A stretch of 9,578 bases of DNA from Candidatus Helarchaeota archaeon (GCA_013375405.1 JABXJU010000175.1:1-9578); one strand, 5' to 3'; positions 1-6,111 are shown, numbered from the stretch's first letter. Program-made: numbers and translations. The notes: generated by a model from the sequence alone, not told the origin.

Positions 1-84
1 CGAACGACTGAGATCAATCTCGAGAAAGAGGATAAAGACGGATTATTGAAGCAAGTAGTCCAAATGGTAAAATTAAAGGCATAG
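1..84 (+). CDS. C-terminal end of an unidentified gene (truncated by window edge)
   Basis: Frame 1 is open from the first base to a TAG at 82-84 and gives 27 residues, ending in a charged, helix-like tail (EKEDKDGLLKQVVQMVKLKA). The other two plus frames close sooner. The next good Shine-Dalgarno lies just downstream at about 100-110, as expected after a gene end. The fragment is too short to assign to a family. It may belong to the same plus-strand gene group as the remnants that follow. Confidence 0.4.
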   Translation, partial: RTTEINLEKEDKDGLLKQVVQMVKLKA

Positions 85-119
85 GAAAAGAAAATTAATA
101 AAAAGGAGATAAGACATAA

Positions 120-203
120 ATGCCCAAATATACCTATGGAGATATTCCCGACACGTTCCCAGGGAAAGTTTATCTCTTGATAGGAGAGAAGAATGTACTA
201 TGA
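120..203 (+). CDS. short ORF of 27 aa with good ribosome site; possible broken gene start
   Basis: An ATG at 120 follows a strong ribosome-binding site (AAAAGGAG at about 101-108). It opens a 27-residue frame beginning MPKYTYGDIPDTFPGK and ending at a TGA at 201-203. I recognise no family. The ORF ends where the acyl-CoA synthetase remnant (in another frame) begins. The simplest reading is that it is the start of a gene that has lost its body, or an N-terminus separated by a frameshift from the remnant. A real small peptide is possible but nothing else supports it. Confidence 0.25.
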   Translation: MPKYTYGDIPDTFPGKVYLLIGEKNVL

Positions 204-339
204 ATTTAAAGAAAGGGCTAGGTAAATATGATGCTCCTAGTCCATGGGTGAGACCTGATCACATATGATTTAAAAATTATCCGAAGGGATTAAAAACCAT
301 TATATGAACATATATCATGAAGTAAAGGAGATTCGCAAG
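185..339 (+). pseudogene. remnant of an acyl-CoA synthetase N-terminus
   Basis: The frame at 188-304 reads EEC, six residues, GLGKYDAPSPWVRPDHI, a TGA stop (266-268), then FKNYPKGL. The intact acyl-CoA synthetase on the minus strand has EEC, six residues, GLGNHDTPSLWVRPDRLW, FKNYPEGIPKT near its N-terminus. The spacing is the same and about 22 of 38 aligned residues are identical by hand count. The in-frame TGA sits exactly where the intact protein has Trp. A codon is missing after GL, a second TGA follows at 305, and a short frameshift restores similarity (YHEVKE at 313-330 against KYEVIE). The remaining roughly 540 residues are gone: the next gene starts at 342. No start codon survives at the equivalent position. 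This is a decayed fragment and not a functional gene. Confidence 0.78.
324..330 (+). promoter_or_regulatory. ribosome binding site of the first GGR-like gene, lying inside the synthetase remnant
   Basis: AAAGGAG sits 11 nt upstream of the ATG at 342. It is part of the degraded acyl-CoA synthetase reading frame (codons for the VKE segment), whose shifted frame ends in a TAA overlapping the start codon as TAATG. Confidence 0.55.
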
Positions 340-341
340 TA

Positions 342-1379
342 ATGTATGATGTAATCATTGTCGGAGCCGGCATAGCAGGCACACTGCTCGCAAAAAAGTT
401 AGCCGAGGCAGATTTAAAAGTATTATTAATCGAAGGGAAGAAAATACCACGCCACAAAATGTGTTCTGGGCTATTATCTGCTCAGGCACGGCACATCCTT
501 AAGAAGGAAGTCGGAAAAGTGCCGTCAGTCGTCTGTTGTCATCCCAAGAAAATGAAAGGAATGAAAATATATCCAACAATAACAGAACCGCCCCAAGACT
601 TCCTTGAGTCCATATATAATGTGTGGCGGAGTGACTTCGATTATTGGCTGACCATTAAAGCCTCCGAAGCGGGCGCAGAAGTGCTTGATCAAACGCAGCT
701 TCTCAGTTTTTCTGAAAATGAAGATAGAACTATAGAAGTAAGTCTGAAAGGTATTTTGGGGCCTCAAAAACAACAAGCACGTTTCCTAGTTGGTGCTGAT
801 GGAGGAACCAGTTCAATTCGCCGGAGTCTATACAAAAATGAAAAAAGAACATGGTTTCAATTTTACCAAACCTATTGGAAAGGAGATATTGACTTTCCGC
901 ACGATTGGTATCATGTCTTCCTCGACCCGAATTTCTCCGAATTCTTTGCTTGGGCTAATGTTAAAATTGGCAAGGAGGGAAAAACCATCCTCTTTGGAAC
1001 TGGGGCAGCGAAAGGAAGTTCGATGCCACACTTGAATAATAATTTTCAAGAGTATCTCGAAGAAGCTCATGGCTTCCGAGCAGAAAAGCTCCTATTCAAA
1101 GAAGCATGTGCTATGCCAAAATTCTTCGATCCATCTCACGATTATAAATTTGGTAAGAATAATATTTTATTGATAGGAGAAGCCACCGGTCTCGTTTATA
1201 TAGAGGGAATCACACCTGCTTTAAAGAGCGCGGTTATTGCGAGTGACGCTTTCCTTCAAGCAGGGGATCAAGTTCTACAACAATACGAGAAAAATGTGCA
1301 ACCCCTCTGCAGAAAGTTGAAGGTTGAATGGGAAACTATATTAAAATTATTTCCAGGGTTCTCTCACAAAAGTAAATAG
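342..1379 (+). CDS. geranylgeranyl-reductase-like FAD-dependent oxidoreductase (paralogue 1)
   Basis: A 345-residue flavoprotein of the GGR/p-hydroxybenzoate-hydroxylase-like superfamily. The N-terminal Rossmann motif GAGIAG is at residues 8-13, with the ribose-binding Glu at 31. The GGR-type PRHKMC segment (36-41) follows, then WRSDFDYWL (95-103), GADGG (151-155) and the second FAD-binding segment LIGEATG (277-283). In that last motif the usual GD is GE. The protein is shorter than typical archaeal GGRs (about 390-450). The family's YxWxFP substrate motif is not recognisable: the region reads SEFFAWANVK (199-208). It is a clear paralogue of the minus-strand gene at 3732-4790, sharing YNVWRS.FD.WL and EEAHG..REK-like blocks. 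True GGRs saturate isoprenoid chains of archaeal lipids. Whether this protein does so, or reduces another substrate, is not decided by the sequence. It is flanked on both sides by gene remnants but is itself intact. Confidence 0.85.
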   Translation: MYDVIIVGAGIAGTLLAKKLAEADLKVLLIEGKKIPRHKMCSGLLSAQARHILKKEVGKVPSVVCCHPKKMKGMKIYPTITEPPQDFLESIYNVWRSDFDYWLTIKASEAGAEVLDQTQLLSFSENEDRTIEVSLKGILGPQKQQARFLVGADGGTSSIRRSLYKNEKRTWFQFYQTYWKGDIDFPHDWYHVFLDPNFSEFFAWANVKIGKEGKTILFGTGAAKGSSMPHLNNNFQEYLEEAHGFRAEKLLFKEACAMPKFFDPSHDYKFGKNNILLIGEATGLVYIEGITPALKSAVIASDAFLQAGDQVLQQYEKNVQPLCRKLKVEWETILKLFPGFSHKSK

Positions 1380-1409
1380 AAGAAAAACTTAATTTAAAAA
1401 GGAGTATAA

Positions 1410-1559
1410 TCAAAGCATACAGCGGGAAGAACGGGTCCTGGAATTGAAGGGATATATTTTGCTGGAGATTGCTATGCATCAAGAGCACTTCCTGGTTTAG
1501 AATGTGCTTCCGACTCAGCAATGATGTGTGTAAAAGAAATTATAGGAGAATTACCATAA
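1410..1559 (+). pseudogene. C-terminal remnant of an amine-oxidase/phytoene-desaturase-like FAD oxidoreductase
   Basis: The frame 1410-1559 encodes about 49 residues containing GPGIEGIYFAGD followed by RALPGLECASDSAMMCVKEI, ending in TAA. This is the classic C-terminal FAD-binding tail of flavin amine oxidase/phytoene desaturase-like enzymes (G-I-x-G-[LI]-Y-F-A-G-D, then LPG..CA..SA). A TAA at 1407-1409 closes the frame just upstream. There is no start codon before the motif, and the roughly 400 residues expected before it are absent. An AAAAAGGAG sequence at 1396-1404 precedes the fragment but leads to no start. The tail belongs to a different flavoprotein family from the complete genes nearby, so it is a relic of a third FAD enzyme at this locus and not part of either GGR-like gene. 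Confidence 0.72.
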
Positions 1560-1562
1560 AAA

Positions 1563-1572
1563 AATATAAATA
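1563..1572 (+). promoter_or_regulatory. probable archaeal TATA box for the DUF1326 gene
   Basis: AATATAAATA lies about 64-73 bp upstream of the ATG at 1636 in the 76-bp gap between the FAD remnant and the gene. Transcription starting about 25 bp downstream would leave a leader of roughly 40 nt with a weak AAGGGA ribosome site at about 1624-1630. Assigned by position and match to the TATA consensus only. Confidence 0.4.
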
Positions 1573-1635
1573 GCCTTATTAATCGTAGAAATTAATAGAA
1601 GTATTTCAAAAATTTGAGAAAAGAAGGGAAGTATT

Positions 1636-2259
1636 ATGTCCAAAACCTCAAAATCTCGTTTGCCTTGGAAAATGATCGGAACGTGGTATGAAGCATGCGC
1701 TGCAGAAGGGCATTGTTCAATGTATTTTGGAAGGGACTTAGAAAATCCATGTAAATCATTTCAGCTTTTCCAAATTAAGGAAGGCCAAATCGGAGATATC
1801 GATATAAGTGGGATCCTGGTGATCCAGGTGATTGACCTAATTTCCCCAAAATTCGCTGATTTGATGTTGAAAGGTGGTGAAGGGGGTATTTACATCAGTG
1901 AATCTGCGACCACCCAGCAGAAAGAACTTATCGAGCCTTTTCTTGTGAAAAATGTGCCGGGTTTTTTGCTCTTGAGAAAAGCACTAGGAATTAGATATGT
2001 GAATATTGATTTAAACCAAGAAAATAACACCTTCCATATAACCATGCCTTATGGCGAGATGAAACTTTCCTATACACCAGGGGGCGATGGGAAGACGCCG
2101 CAACGCCTCGAGAACTCTATCTTCAGCGTGATGTTCTCGGATATTAAGATTTGCAATACACATTTCTGGAACTATAATGATTTTGGGAAAACTTGGGAAT
2201 TTCAAAATCGAAGCGGCGCTATTGCAGAATTTATTTTACGCGGAAAATCCAAAATCTAA
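1636..2259 (+). CDS. DUF1326 domain protein
   Basis: A 207-residue soluble protein with the DUF1326 layout. It has an N-terminal W-K-x-x-G-x-[WY]-Y-E-x-C segment (residues 11-21), then a second Cys (27) before YFGRD, Cys39, and the G-DIDISG motif at about 53-59. The conserved I-Y-I-x-E-x-A-T-x-x-Q element is at about 85-94, followed by a LGIRYVNIDL segment (126-135). Family members usually carry a CxC...CPC pattern at the N-terminus. Here only single Cys residues (21, 27) remain, so metal binding, if any, would differ. The function of DUF1326 is not known. There is no signal peptide or membrane segment. The gene faces the acyltransferase gene across only 28 bp and is not in an operon with it. 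Confidence 0.8.
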   Translation: MSKTSKSRLPWKMIGTWYEACAAEGHCSMYFGRDLENPCKSFQLFQIKEGQIGDIDISGILVIQVIDLISPKFADLMLKGGEGGIYISESATTQQKELIEPFLVKNVPGFLLLRKALGIRYVNIDLNQENNTFHITMPYGEMKLSYTPGGDGKTPQRLENSIFSVMFSDIKICNTHFWNYNDFGKTWEFQNRSGAIAEFILRGKSKI

Positions 2260-2264
2260 AATTA
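2243..2264 (-). terminator. possible T-tract termination region for the minus-strand cluster
   Basis: Read on the minus strand just past the acyltransferase stop, this stretch has three runs of TTTT (TAATTTTAGATTTTGGATTTTC). Archaeal terminators are often simple T-rich tracts without a hairpin, so it is a candidate end point. It lies inside the 3' end of the convergent DUF1326 gene, so the T content could be coincidental. Confidence 0.25.
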
Positions 2265-2287
2265 TTTGCCCTTCCATATCTCATTCC

Positions 2288-3613
2288 TTATTTTCCCATT
2301 ACTTTTCTAGCGATTGCCTCTACTTCTTCAATCTTCATCCCCATCGATTCCATTACCTCGTTATAATCTTGAACAAATTGCTCGTATTTTTCTTTTCCCC
2401 GTCTAATTTGTTCACGTTTAACCTCTAGCACAATTGCTCGTAATTGTTCTTTTGTTGGATTAATCCCGAGAGGTTGTAACGCATCTTTTAAAACAACATC
2501 TGTTCCGGAGAACTTGCCATAGCGGAATACACTTTTTCGACCGAACCATGCGTGGGGAATTGCTTCGTATGTGTAAGGGTGGGCTAGCACACCTGCGGCA
2601 TGAATTCCACTCTCGTGCTTGAATGCATTTGCACCAATAACTGGTTTATTGATTGGTATAGGAACTCCGGCGTATTGTGAAACCTTTTTCGCAACTTCAT
2701 ACATTTTTTCCAAATTAATTCTTAATTTTACTCCAAGTAATCCCATCAGAATAGTGATAATCTCTTCGAGTGGTGCATTACCTGCACGTTCACCTATTCC
2801 GGTAAGGGTACCATTTAAACCAGTACACCCTACTTCTATACTTGATAAAACGTTTGCTGTTGCGAGGCCATAATCATTATGGCAATGAATTCCCAATGGT
2901 TTAATGTCAGGATGCCCTTGCTTGATAAACTCTTCCTCGACTCGTTTTATCCACCATTGAACGGTCCTTGGAGTCATTGAACCGGTTGTATCTGCAAGTC
3001 CAAAAGTAGCAAAACAATGTTTTAGCCGTTCTTTTGCTGATATGATCAAATCACACATGTAAGGAATATCTGCTCGTGAACAGTCTTCACGTCCAAAAAC
3101 AACTCTCAAGTCATGATCTCTCACGTAATCACATATTTCAAGAAAATTTTCTTTATTTGTTTCACGATCCATCTTAAGTTTATGTTTAATGTGGAAATCC
3201 GAACTAGACGTGAATAAGTCTAAGGCAGGAGCACCCACATCAATTGCAGCATCCACATCGCTTTTTAGAGCCCTTGACATCACAAAATTTAATCCAACAG
3301 GATGTTCATCAAAAATTAATTTACATGCTTTTTTCTCATCCTCTGATACTGCTGGAAATCCTATCTCCATCCCGTTAAACCCGATATCTTCCATTTCTTT
3401 AAAAAGTTCTAATTTTTGTTCCGGAGTAAAATAGATTCCCGTTTGTTGTTCCCCATCACGAAGTGTCATGTCTACAACATTTAAAGGAGTTTTAATACTT
3501 ACATCTTTCCAAGCTTCTTCAATATTCCAATTATGAATTAGACCGTCTTCATAAACTTTCGCATATTCAGGGGGTAATAATTGAAGAAATTTCCTCATTT
3601 TTACTTTAACCAT
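2288..3613 (-). CDS. homocitrate/isopropylmalate/citramalate synthase family acyltransferase (HMGL-like)
   Basis: A 441-residue TIM-barrel enzyme that condenses an acyl-CoA with a 2-oxo acid. TLRDGEQ (50-56) supplies the catalytic Arg and a metal-binding Asp. HCHND (243-247) gives the two metal-binding His residues. GIGERAGNAPLEE (272-284) is the family's second signature, and HESGIHAAG (333-341) marks the C-terminal helical subdomain. The LeuA regulatory domain is absent: after the subdomain there are only about 70 residues of charged helix. Substrate is not settled. Homocitrate, citramalate, isopropylmalate and Re-type citrate synthesis are all possible. The SSSDFHIKHKL (136-146) and EDCSRADI (176-183) segments also resemble the Re-citrate synthase layout as I remember it. 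The ATG at 3613 has a GAGGTG ribosome site and its own TATA-like box. It is last in the minus-strand gene string, 118 bp after the GGR-like gene. Confidence 0.88.
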   Translation of the reverse strand: MVKVKMRKFLQLLPPEYAKVYEDGLIHNWNIEEAWKDVSIKTPLNVVDMTLRDGEQQTGIYFTPEQKLELFKEMEDIGFNGMEIGFPAVSEDEKKACKLIFDEHPVGLNFVMSRALKSDVDAAIDVGAPALDLFTSSSDFHIKHKLKMDRETNKENFLEICDYVRDHDLRVVFGREDCSRADIPYMCDLIISAKERLKHCFATFGLADTTGSMTPRTVQWWIKRVEEEFIKQGHPDIKPLGIHCHNDYGLATANVLSSIEVGCTGLNGTLTGIGERAGNAPLEEIITILMGLLGVKLRINLEKMYEVAKKVSQYAGVPIPINKPVIGANAFKHESGIHAAGVLAHPYTYEAIPHAWFGRKSVFRYGKFSGTDVVLKDALQPLGINPTKEQLRAIVLEVKREQIRRGKEKYEQFVQDYNEVMESMGMKIEEVEAIARKVMGK

Positions 3614-3662
3614 ATTTTACACCTCTAATAGTAAAAACTTATCACAAACGTATATTCTTACA

Positions 3663-3670
3663 CATATAAA
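3663..3670 (-). promoter_or_regulatory. probable TATA box of the acyltransferase gene
   Basis: TTTATATG on the minus strand, about 50 bp before the ATG at 3613. A start site 25 bp downstream would give a leader of about 25 nt, which includes the GAGGTG ribosome site at about 3619-3624. The gap between the genes (118 bp) is the largest in the cluster, consistent with a separate promoter. Confidence 0.5.
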
Positions 3671-3697
3671 TCATTGATCTAGAAATTTATCAATGAT
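3670..3697. repeat. 9-bp inverted repeat abutting the acyltransferase TATA box; possible operator
   Basis: ATCATTGAT (3670-3678) and its exact reverse complement ATCAATGAT (3689-3697) are separated by 10 bp. The centre-to-centre spacing of 19 bp is close to two helical turns, typical of a dimeric helix-turn-helix protein. The repeat sits directly upstream of the TATA box, where it could either block or recruit TBP/TFB. It is also able to form a weak hairpin, but it is probably upstream of the transcript. Confidence 0.5.
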
Positions 3698-3726
3698 AAT
3701 TTCACTTTTATCATAAAAATATGAAG

Positions 3727-3754
3727 GTTCTTTATATATTTCCATATAAAGAAC
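3727..3754 (-). terminator. 11-bp hairpin over the stop codon of the second GGR-like gene
   Basis: GTTCTTTATAT (3727-3737) is the exact reverse complement of ATATAAAGAAC (3744-3754) across a 6-nt loop. The minus-strand stop codon (3732-3734) lies in one arm. On the minus-strand transcript the stem is followed by CCTTCATATTTTT, so it could slow or end transcription, or protect the mRNA 3' end. Its AT-rich arms are weakly stable, and one arm also resembles a TATA box. Confidence 0.4.
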
Positions 3755-4790
3755 TCGTTGCAGTTATATTTCGTCTTAAGGATCTTAATAATTTTCTCAA
3801 ATTTTCTTGATATTTATCTTGGAAATCGTCCGGATTTTCTAAATCGATTGTACTTATAGTTTCTGCACATGTTAACCCTGATTTTATCGCACTTGGAATT
3901 CCTTCTCCCCCAAAATCGATAAGGCCCGCAGCATCTCCGATTAAAGCTATTCTTCCCTTTCCAAACCGATAATCTAACTTAAGACCACTTAAATTTGTCA
4001 GGCAAGCTTCCTTGAATATCATTTTTTCTCTTTTGAGTCCATGAGCTTCCTCAAAATATTCATAGCATTTCATCATTAATGGTTTAATATTTTTTGGATT
4101 TCTTGAAGTGGTCGCGATTAACAGATAATCTTTCCGGTGAAAACTCGTGTAAAGATCTGATAAACTGGGATTCATCAAAGCGTAGAAATAATTGGGGTCT
4201 AAATCACTGGTCCCTGTCCAATATTCTTGAGAAGTAAGCGAATAATCAGGTTGAAATTTTGGGTACGATCTTTTTCTAACAAAGGAAGTGCAACCATCGG
4301 CACCTACCAGAATTTTCGATCGAAATTTAGATAGCTGATATTCTGCCCCTGTTTCGGATTTACATCTCGTAGTGATTTCAACGAATTCTTCATTTCGATC
4401 CCTTATGATATTAAAGTCGATAAGTAGAGTGCTGCTTAAAATCGTGGCGCCAGCATCGAACGCCTTCATTGTCAACCAAAAATCGAACCTAGATCGCCAA
4501 ACATTGTACATCTCATCATTAAATGTAATAAAATCTTCCCTATCCAGAAGTTTAACTTGGAGCCCTTTCAGCTTTCGAGGTCTTCCGCAAAGAATTAATG
4601 GGATATCTCCACATTCCTTTTTAATAATCTTTGTAATACGGTTGGTAACGAAACCGCCACATATTTTCGGTCGAGGCAGTTCTTTTCTTTCGATTAATAA
4701 TGTATTAATCCCCTTTTCAGCCAATTTTTTGGCAGTCATTGCGCCTCCTGGACCACTTCCAACCACGATCACATCATATTCTTCAACCAT
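3732..4790 (-). CDS. geranylgeranyl-reductase-like FAD-dependent oxidoreductase (paralogue 2)
   Basis: A 352-residue flavoprotein. The Rossmann GSGPGG is at residues 11-16 with Glu34. PRPKICGG (39-46) is the GGR-type segment with the conserved Cys44. WRSRFDFWL (98-106), GADGC (163-167) and the canonical LIGDAAG (283-289) follow, then GGEGIPSAIKSG (294-305), which closes over the flavin. Unlike paralogue 1 it keeps the GD motif, so it is the better candidate for normal FAD binding. The YxWxFP substrate motif of true GGRs is not visible, and the protein is short for the family, so the substrate may not be geranylgeranyl lipid. It starts 64 bp after a protein with two [4Fe-4S] clusters. Archaeal GGRs can use ferredoxin as electron donor, so that neighbour is a plausible partner. 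The ATG has no clear ribosome site; a TATA-like GTATAATAAAG lies about 45 bp upstream. Confidence 0.85.
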   Translation of the reverse strand: MVEEYDVIVVGSGPGGAMTAKKLAEKGINTLLIERKELPRPKICGGFVTNRITKIIKKECGDIPLILCGRPRKLKGLQVKLLDREDFITFNDEMYNVWRSRFDFWLTMKAFDAGATILSSTLLIDFNIIRDRNEEFVEITTRCKSETGAEYQLSKFRSKILVGADGCTSFVRKRSYPKFQPDYSLTSQEYWTGTSDLDPNYFYALMNPSLSDLYTSFHRKDYLLIATTSRNPKNIKPLMMKCYEYFEEAHGLKREKMIFKEACLTNLSGLKLDYRFGKGRIALIGDAAGLIDFGGEGIPSAIKSGLTCAETISTIDLENPDDFQDKYQENLRKLLRSLRRNITATSSLYGNI

Positions 4791-4854
4791 AAAAATTCAC
4801 ATGCTTTCTTTGTTATTTCTAATGACTTTATTATACTTTGGGGAAGTTTATTGA

Positions 4855-6036
4855 TTACTTCTTTTCCATTCCCGTCATCATTTTTGTTATCGCGTCAAGA
4901 AAATCCTTGGCAGGTTTATTATCCCGAACTTTTTGAAGATTTATGACTCCATGAGGACAATTCGATGCACATAAACCACATCCAATGCAAATGTCTTCTC
5001 TAACTGAAATATAGTCTTGTGATTTATCTTCTGCATCGCCCATATGATACATGAGGGCATAGAGCGGACATATATCTACACAAACCCTGCATTTTCTACA
5101 GTTTTCATTGTCTATTACCGGGATATAATCCGATTTCTGTAAAATAGGCCAATAATGATACTTGAGAATTAGTCTAAAAACCCCACAACAACAGGGGCAA
5201 CAATTGCAAATGAACCCTTGTTTATCTACCGTATTTTGTGTGTTGTGGATGAGCCCTTCTTTTTCAGCCTGTCTTAAAATAGCTAAAGCTTCTTCTATAG
5301 ATACATAGCGACCTATTCCTTCCTCCACAATATATTTGGAAGGTATTCCAAATACAAAACAGTTTTCGACGGTCCTCTCACATTCGGGAGATTGCTTCAT
5401 CATCATTGTTTCGGTTCTGCACATACATGGGAGAACCGCGATGTTATTCTCAATTTTTCCAGCTTGTCTAACTATTTCCTCTACGTCTTGATACGCTAAA
5501 ATTTGAGTTTTATCGGATTGTAATGTTTCATCTACCTCTATTAGGCGTTCGTTTACAGAGGGTTTTAATCCAGGAACTACCCTGAAAATTGTGAAGTCTG
5601 AAATTTGCGCAAACAGATTCAAAGCCATTTGTTCATTATTTTCGAGCATTTTTACTAACTTACGCCGTTCATCTATACTAACATTCTTATTAACTAAAAA
5701 GTATTCCAGGATTCCAGGGAATAATGGATACAACATGAATTTCTTTTTCCCATCTTTTCTACTAATATAGTAGAATAATACCCCTCGACTCGCGCAACGA
5801 TCAAATGACTCCTTAACCTTATCCTCAGGGATCCCCGTTTTTTTTGCGTAATCTTCAATAGTATATCTGTCCATAAAAATCGTCTTGAATGGGCCAGCAG
5901 TTATTATTTTAATATCTTCTTCATTATACCAGATTTTTAATAAATCCACTGAGAATTTGCTCTTCGGCATCATGAGCGTATCTCTTAATTTTTTGTAAGC
6001 TTGCTCAACTGCATCCGTTGTCATTTCATTCACCAT
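4855..6036 (-). CDS. Cys-rich protein with two [4Fe-4S] ferredoxin clusters and a winged-helix-like N-terminus
   Basis: A soluble protein of about 393 residues (numbered here from an in-frame TTG at 6039). Residues 58-115 look like a winged helix (YTIEDYAKKTGI...GVLFYY...) and 116-200 are helical. A Cys cluster follows: CMC (205-207), C220 and C227, then ICNCCPCCCG (277-286). The C-terminus is a classic double ferredoxin domain: C314-x2-C317-x2-C320-x3-CP, and C351-x2-C354-x2-C357-x3-CP. This domain order is known in uncharacterised Fe-S proteins of anaerobes. The ten extra Cys could bind one or two more clusters. Likely role: electron carrier or redox-sensing protein, perhaps serving the GGR-like flavoprotein encoded next. 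The start is the ATG at 6036; an ATG at 6024 with GGTGA just upstream is an equally good choice. The upstream TTG at 6039 has no support. Confidence 0.8.
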   Translation of the reverse strand: MVNEMTTDAVEQAYKKLRDTLMMPKSKFSVDLLKIWYNEEDIKIITAGPFKTIFMDRYTIEDYAKKTGIPEDKVKESFDRCASRGVLFYYISRKDGKKKFMLYPLFPGILEYFLVNKNVSIDERRKLVKMLENNEQMALNLFAQISDFTIFRVVPGLKPSVNERLIEVDETLQSDKTQILAYQDVEEIVRQAGKIENNIAVLPCMCRTETMMMKQSPECERTVENCFVFGIPSKYIVEEGIGRYVSIEEALAILRQAEKEGLIHNTQNTVDKQGFICNCCPCCCGVFRLILKYHYWPILQKSDYIPVIDNENCRKCRVCVDICPLYALMYHMGDAEDKSQDYISVREDICIGCGLCASNCPHGVINLQKVRDNKPAKDFLDAITKMMTGMEKK

Positions 6037-6087
6037 CAAATGAGAATTGATTGATTTATTAACAACTTGAAATTAGATAAATAAGTA

Positions 6088-6097
6088 TTTTTTATAA
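6088..6097 (-). promoter_or_regulatory. probable TATA box of the Fe-S protein gene
   Basis: TTATAAAAAA on the minus strand lies about 52-61 bp before the ATG at 6036, inside the 72-75 bp gap after the URO-D gene. This would give a leader of about 25-30 nt. It suggests the downstream part of the cluster can be transcribed separately from the acyl-CoA synthetase part. Confidence 0.4.
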
Positions 6098-6111
6098 TGC
6101 TTAAACGTTAT

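Noticed and set aside
266..268. TGA at a Trp position as possible recoding (TGA read as Trp or selenocysteine)
   Set aside because: Intact genes here end normally and use TGG for Trp. The fragment also has a codon deletion, another stop and a frameshift, and lacks over 500 residues, so decay explains it.
1575..1596. ATTAAT repeated either side of a 7-bp spacer upstream of the DUF1326 gene
   Set aside because: ATTAAT is self-complementary and very common in AT-rich DNA, so it is not evidence for an operator.
4372..4854. 160-residue open frame on the plus strand
   Set aside because: It lies antisense to the N-terminal half of the second GGR-like gene, shows no family motif, and the minus-strand protein has clear FAD motifs.
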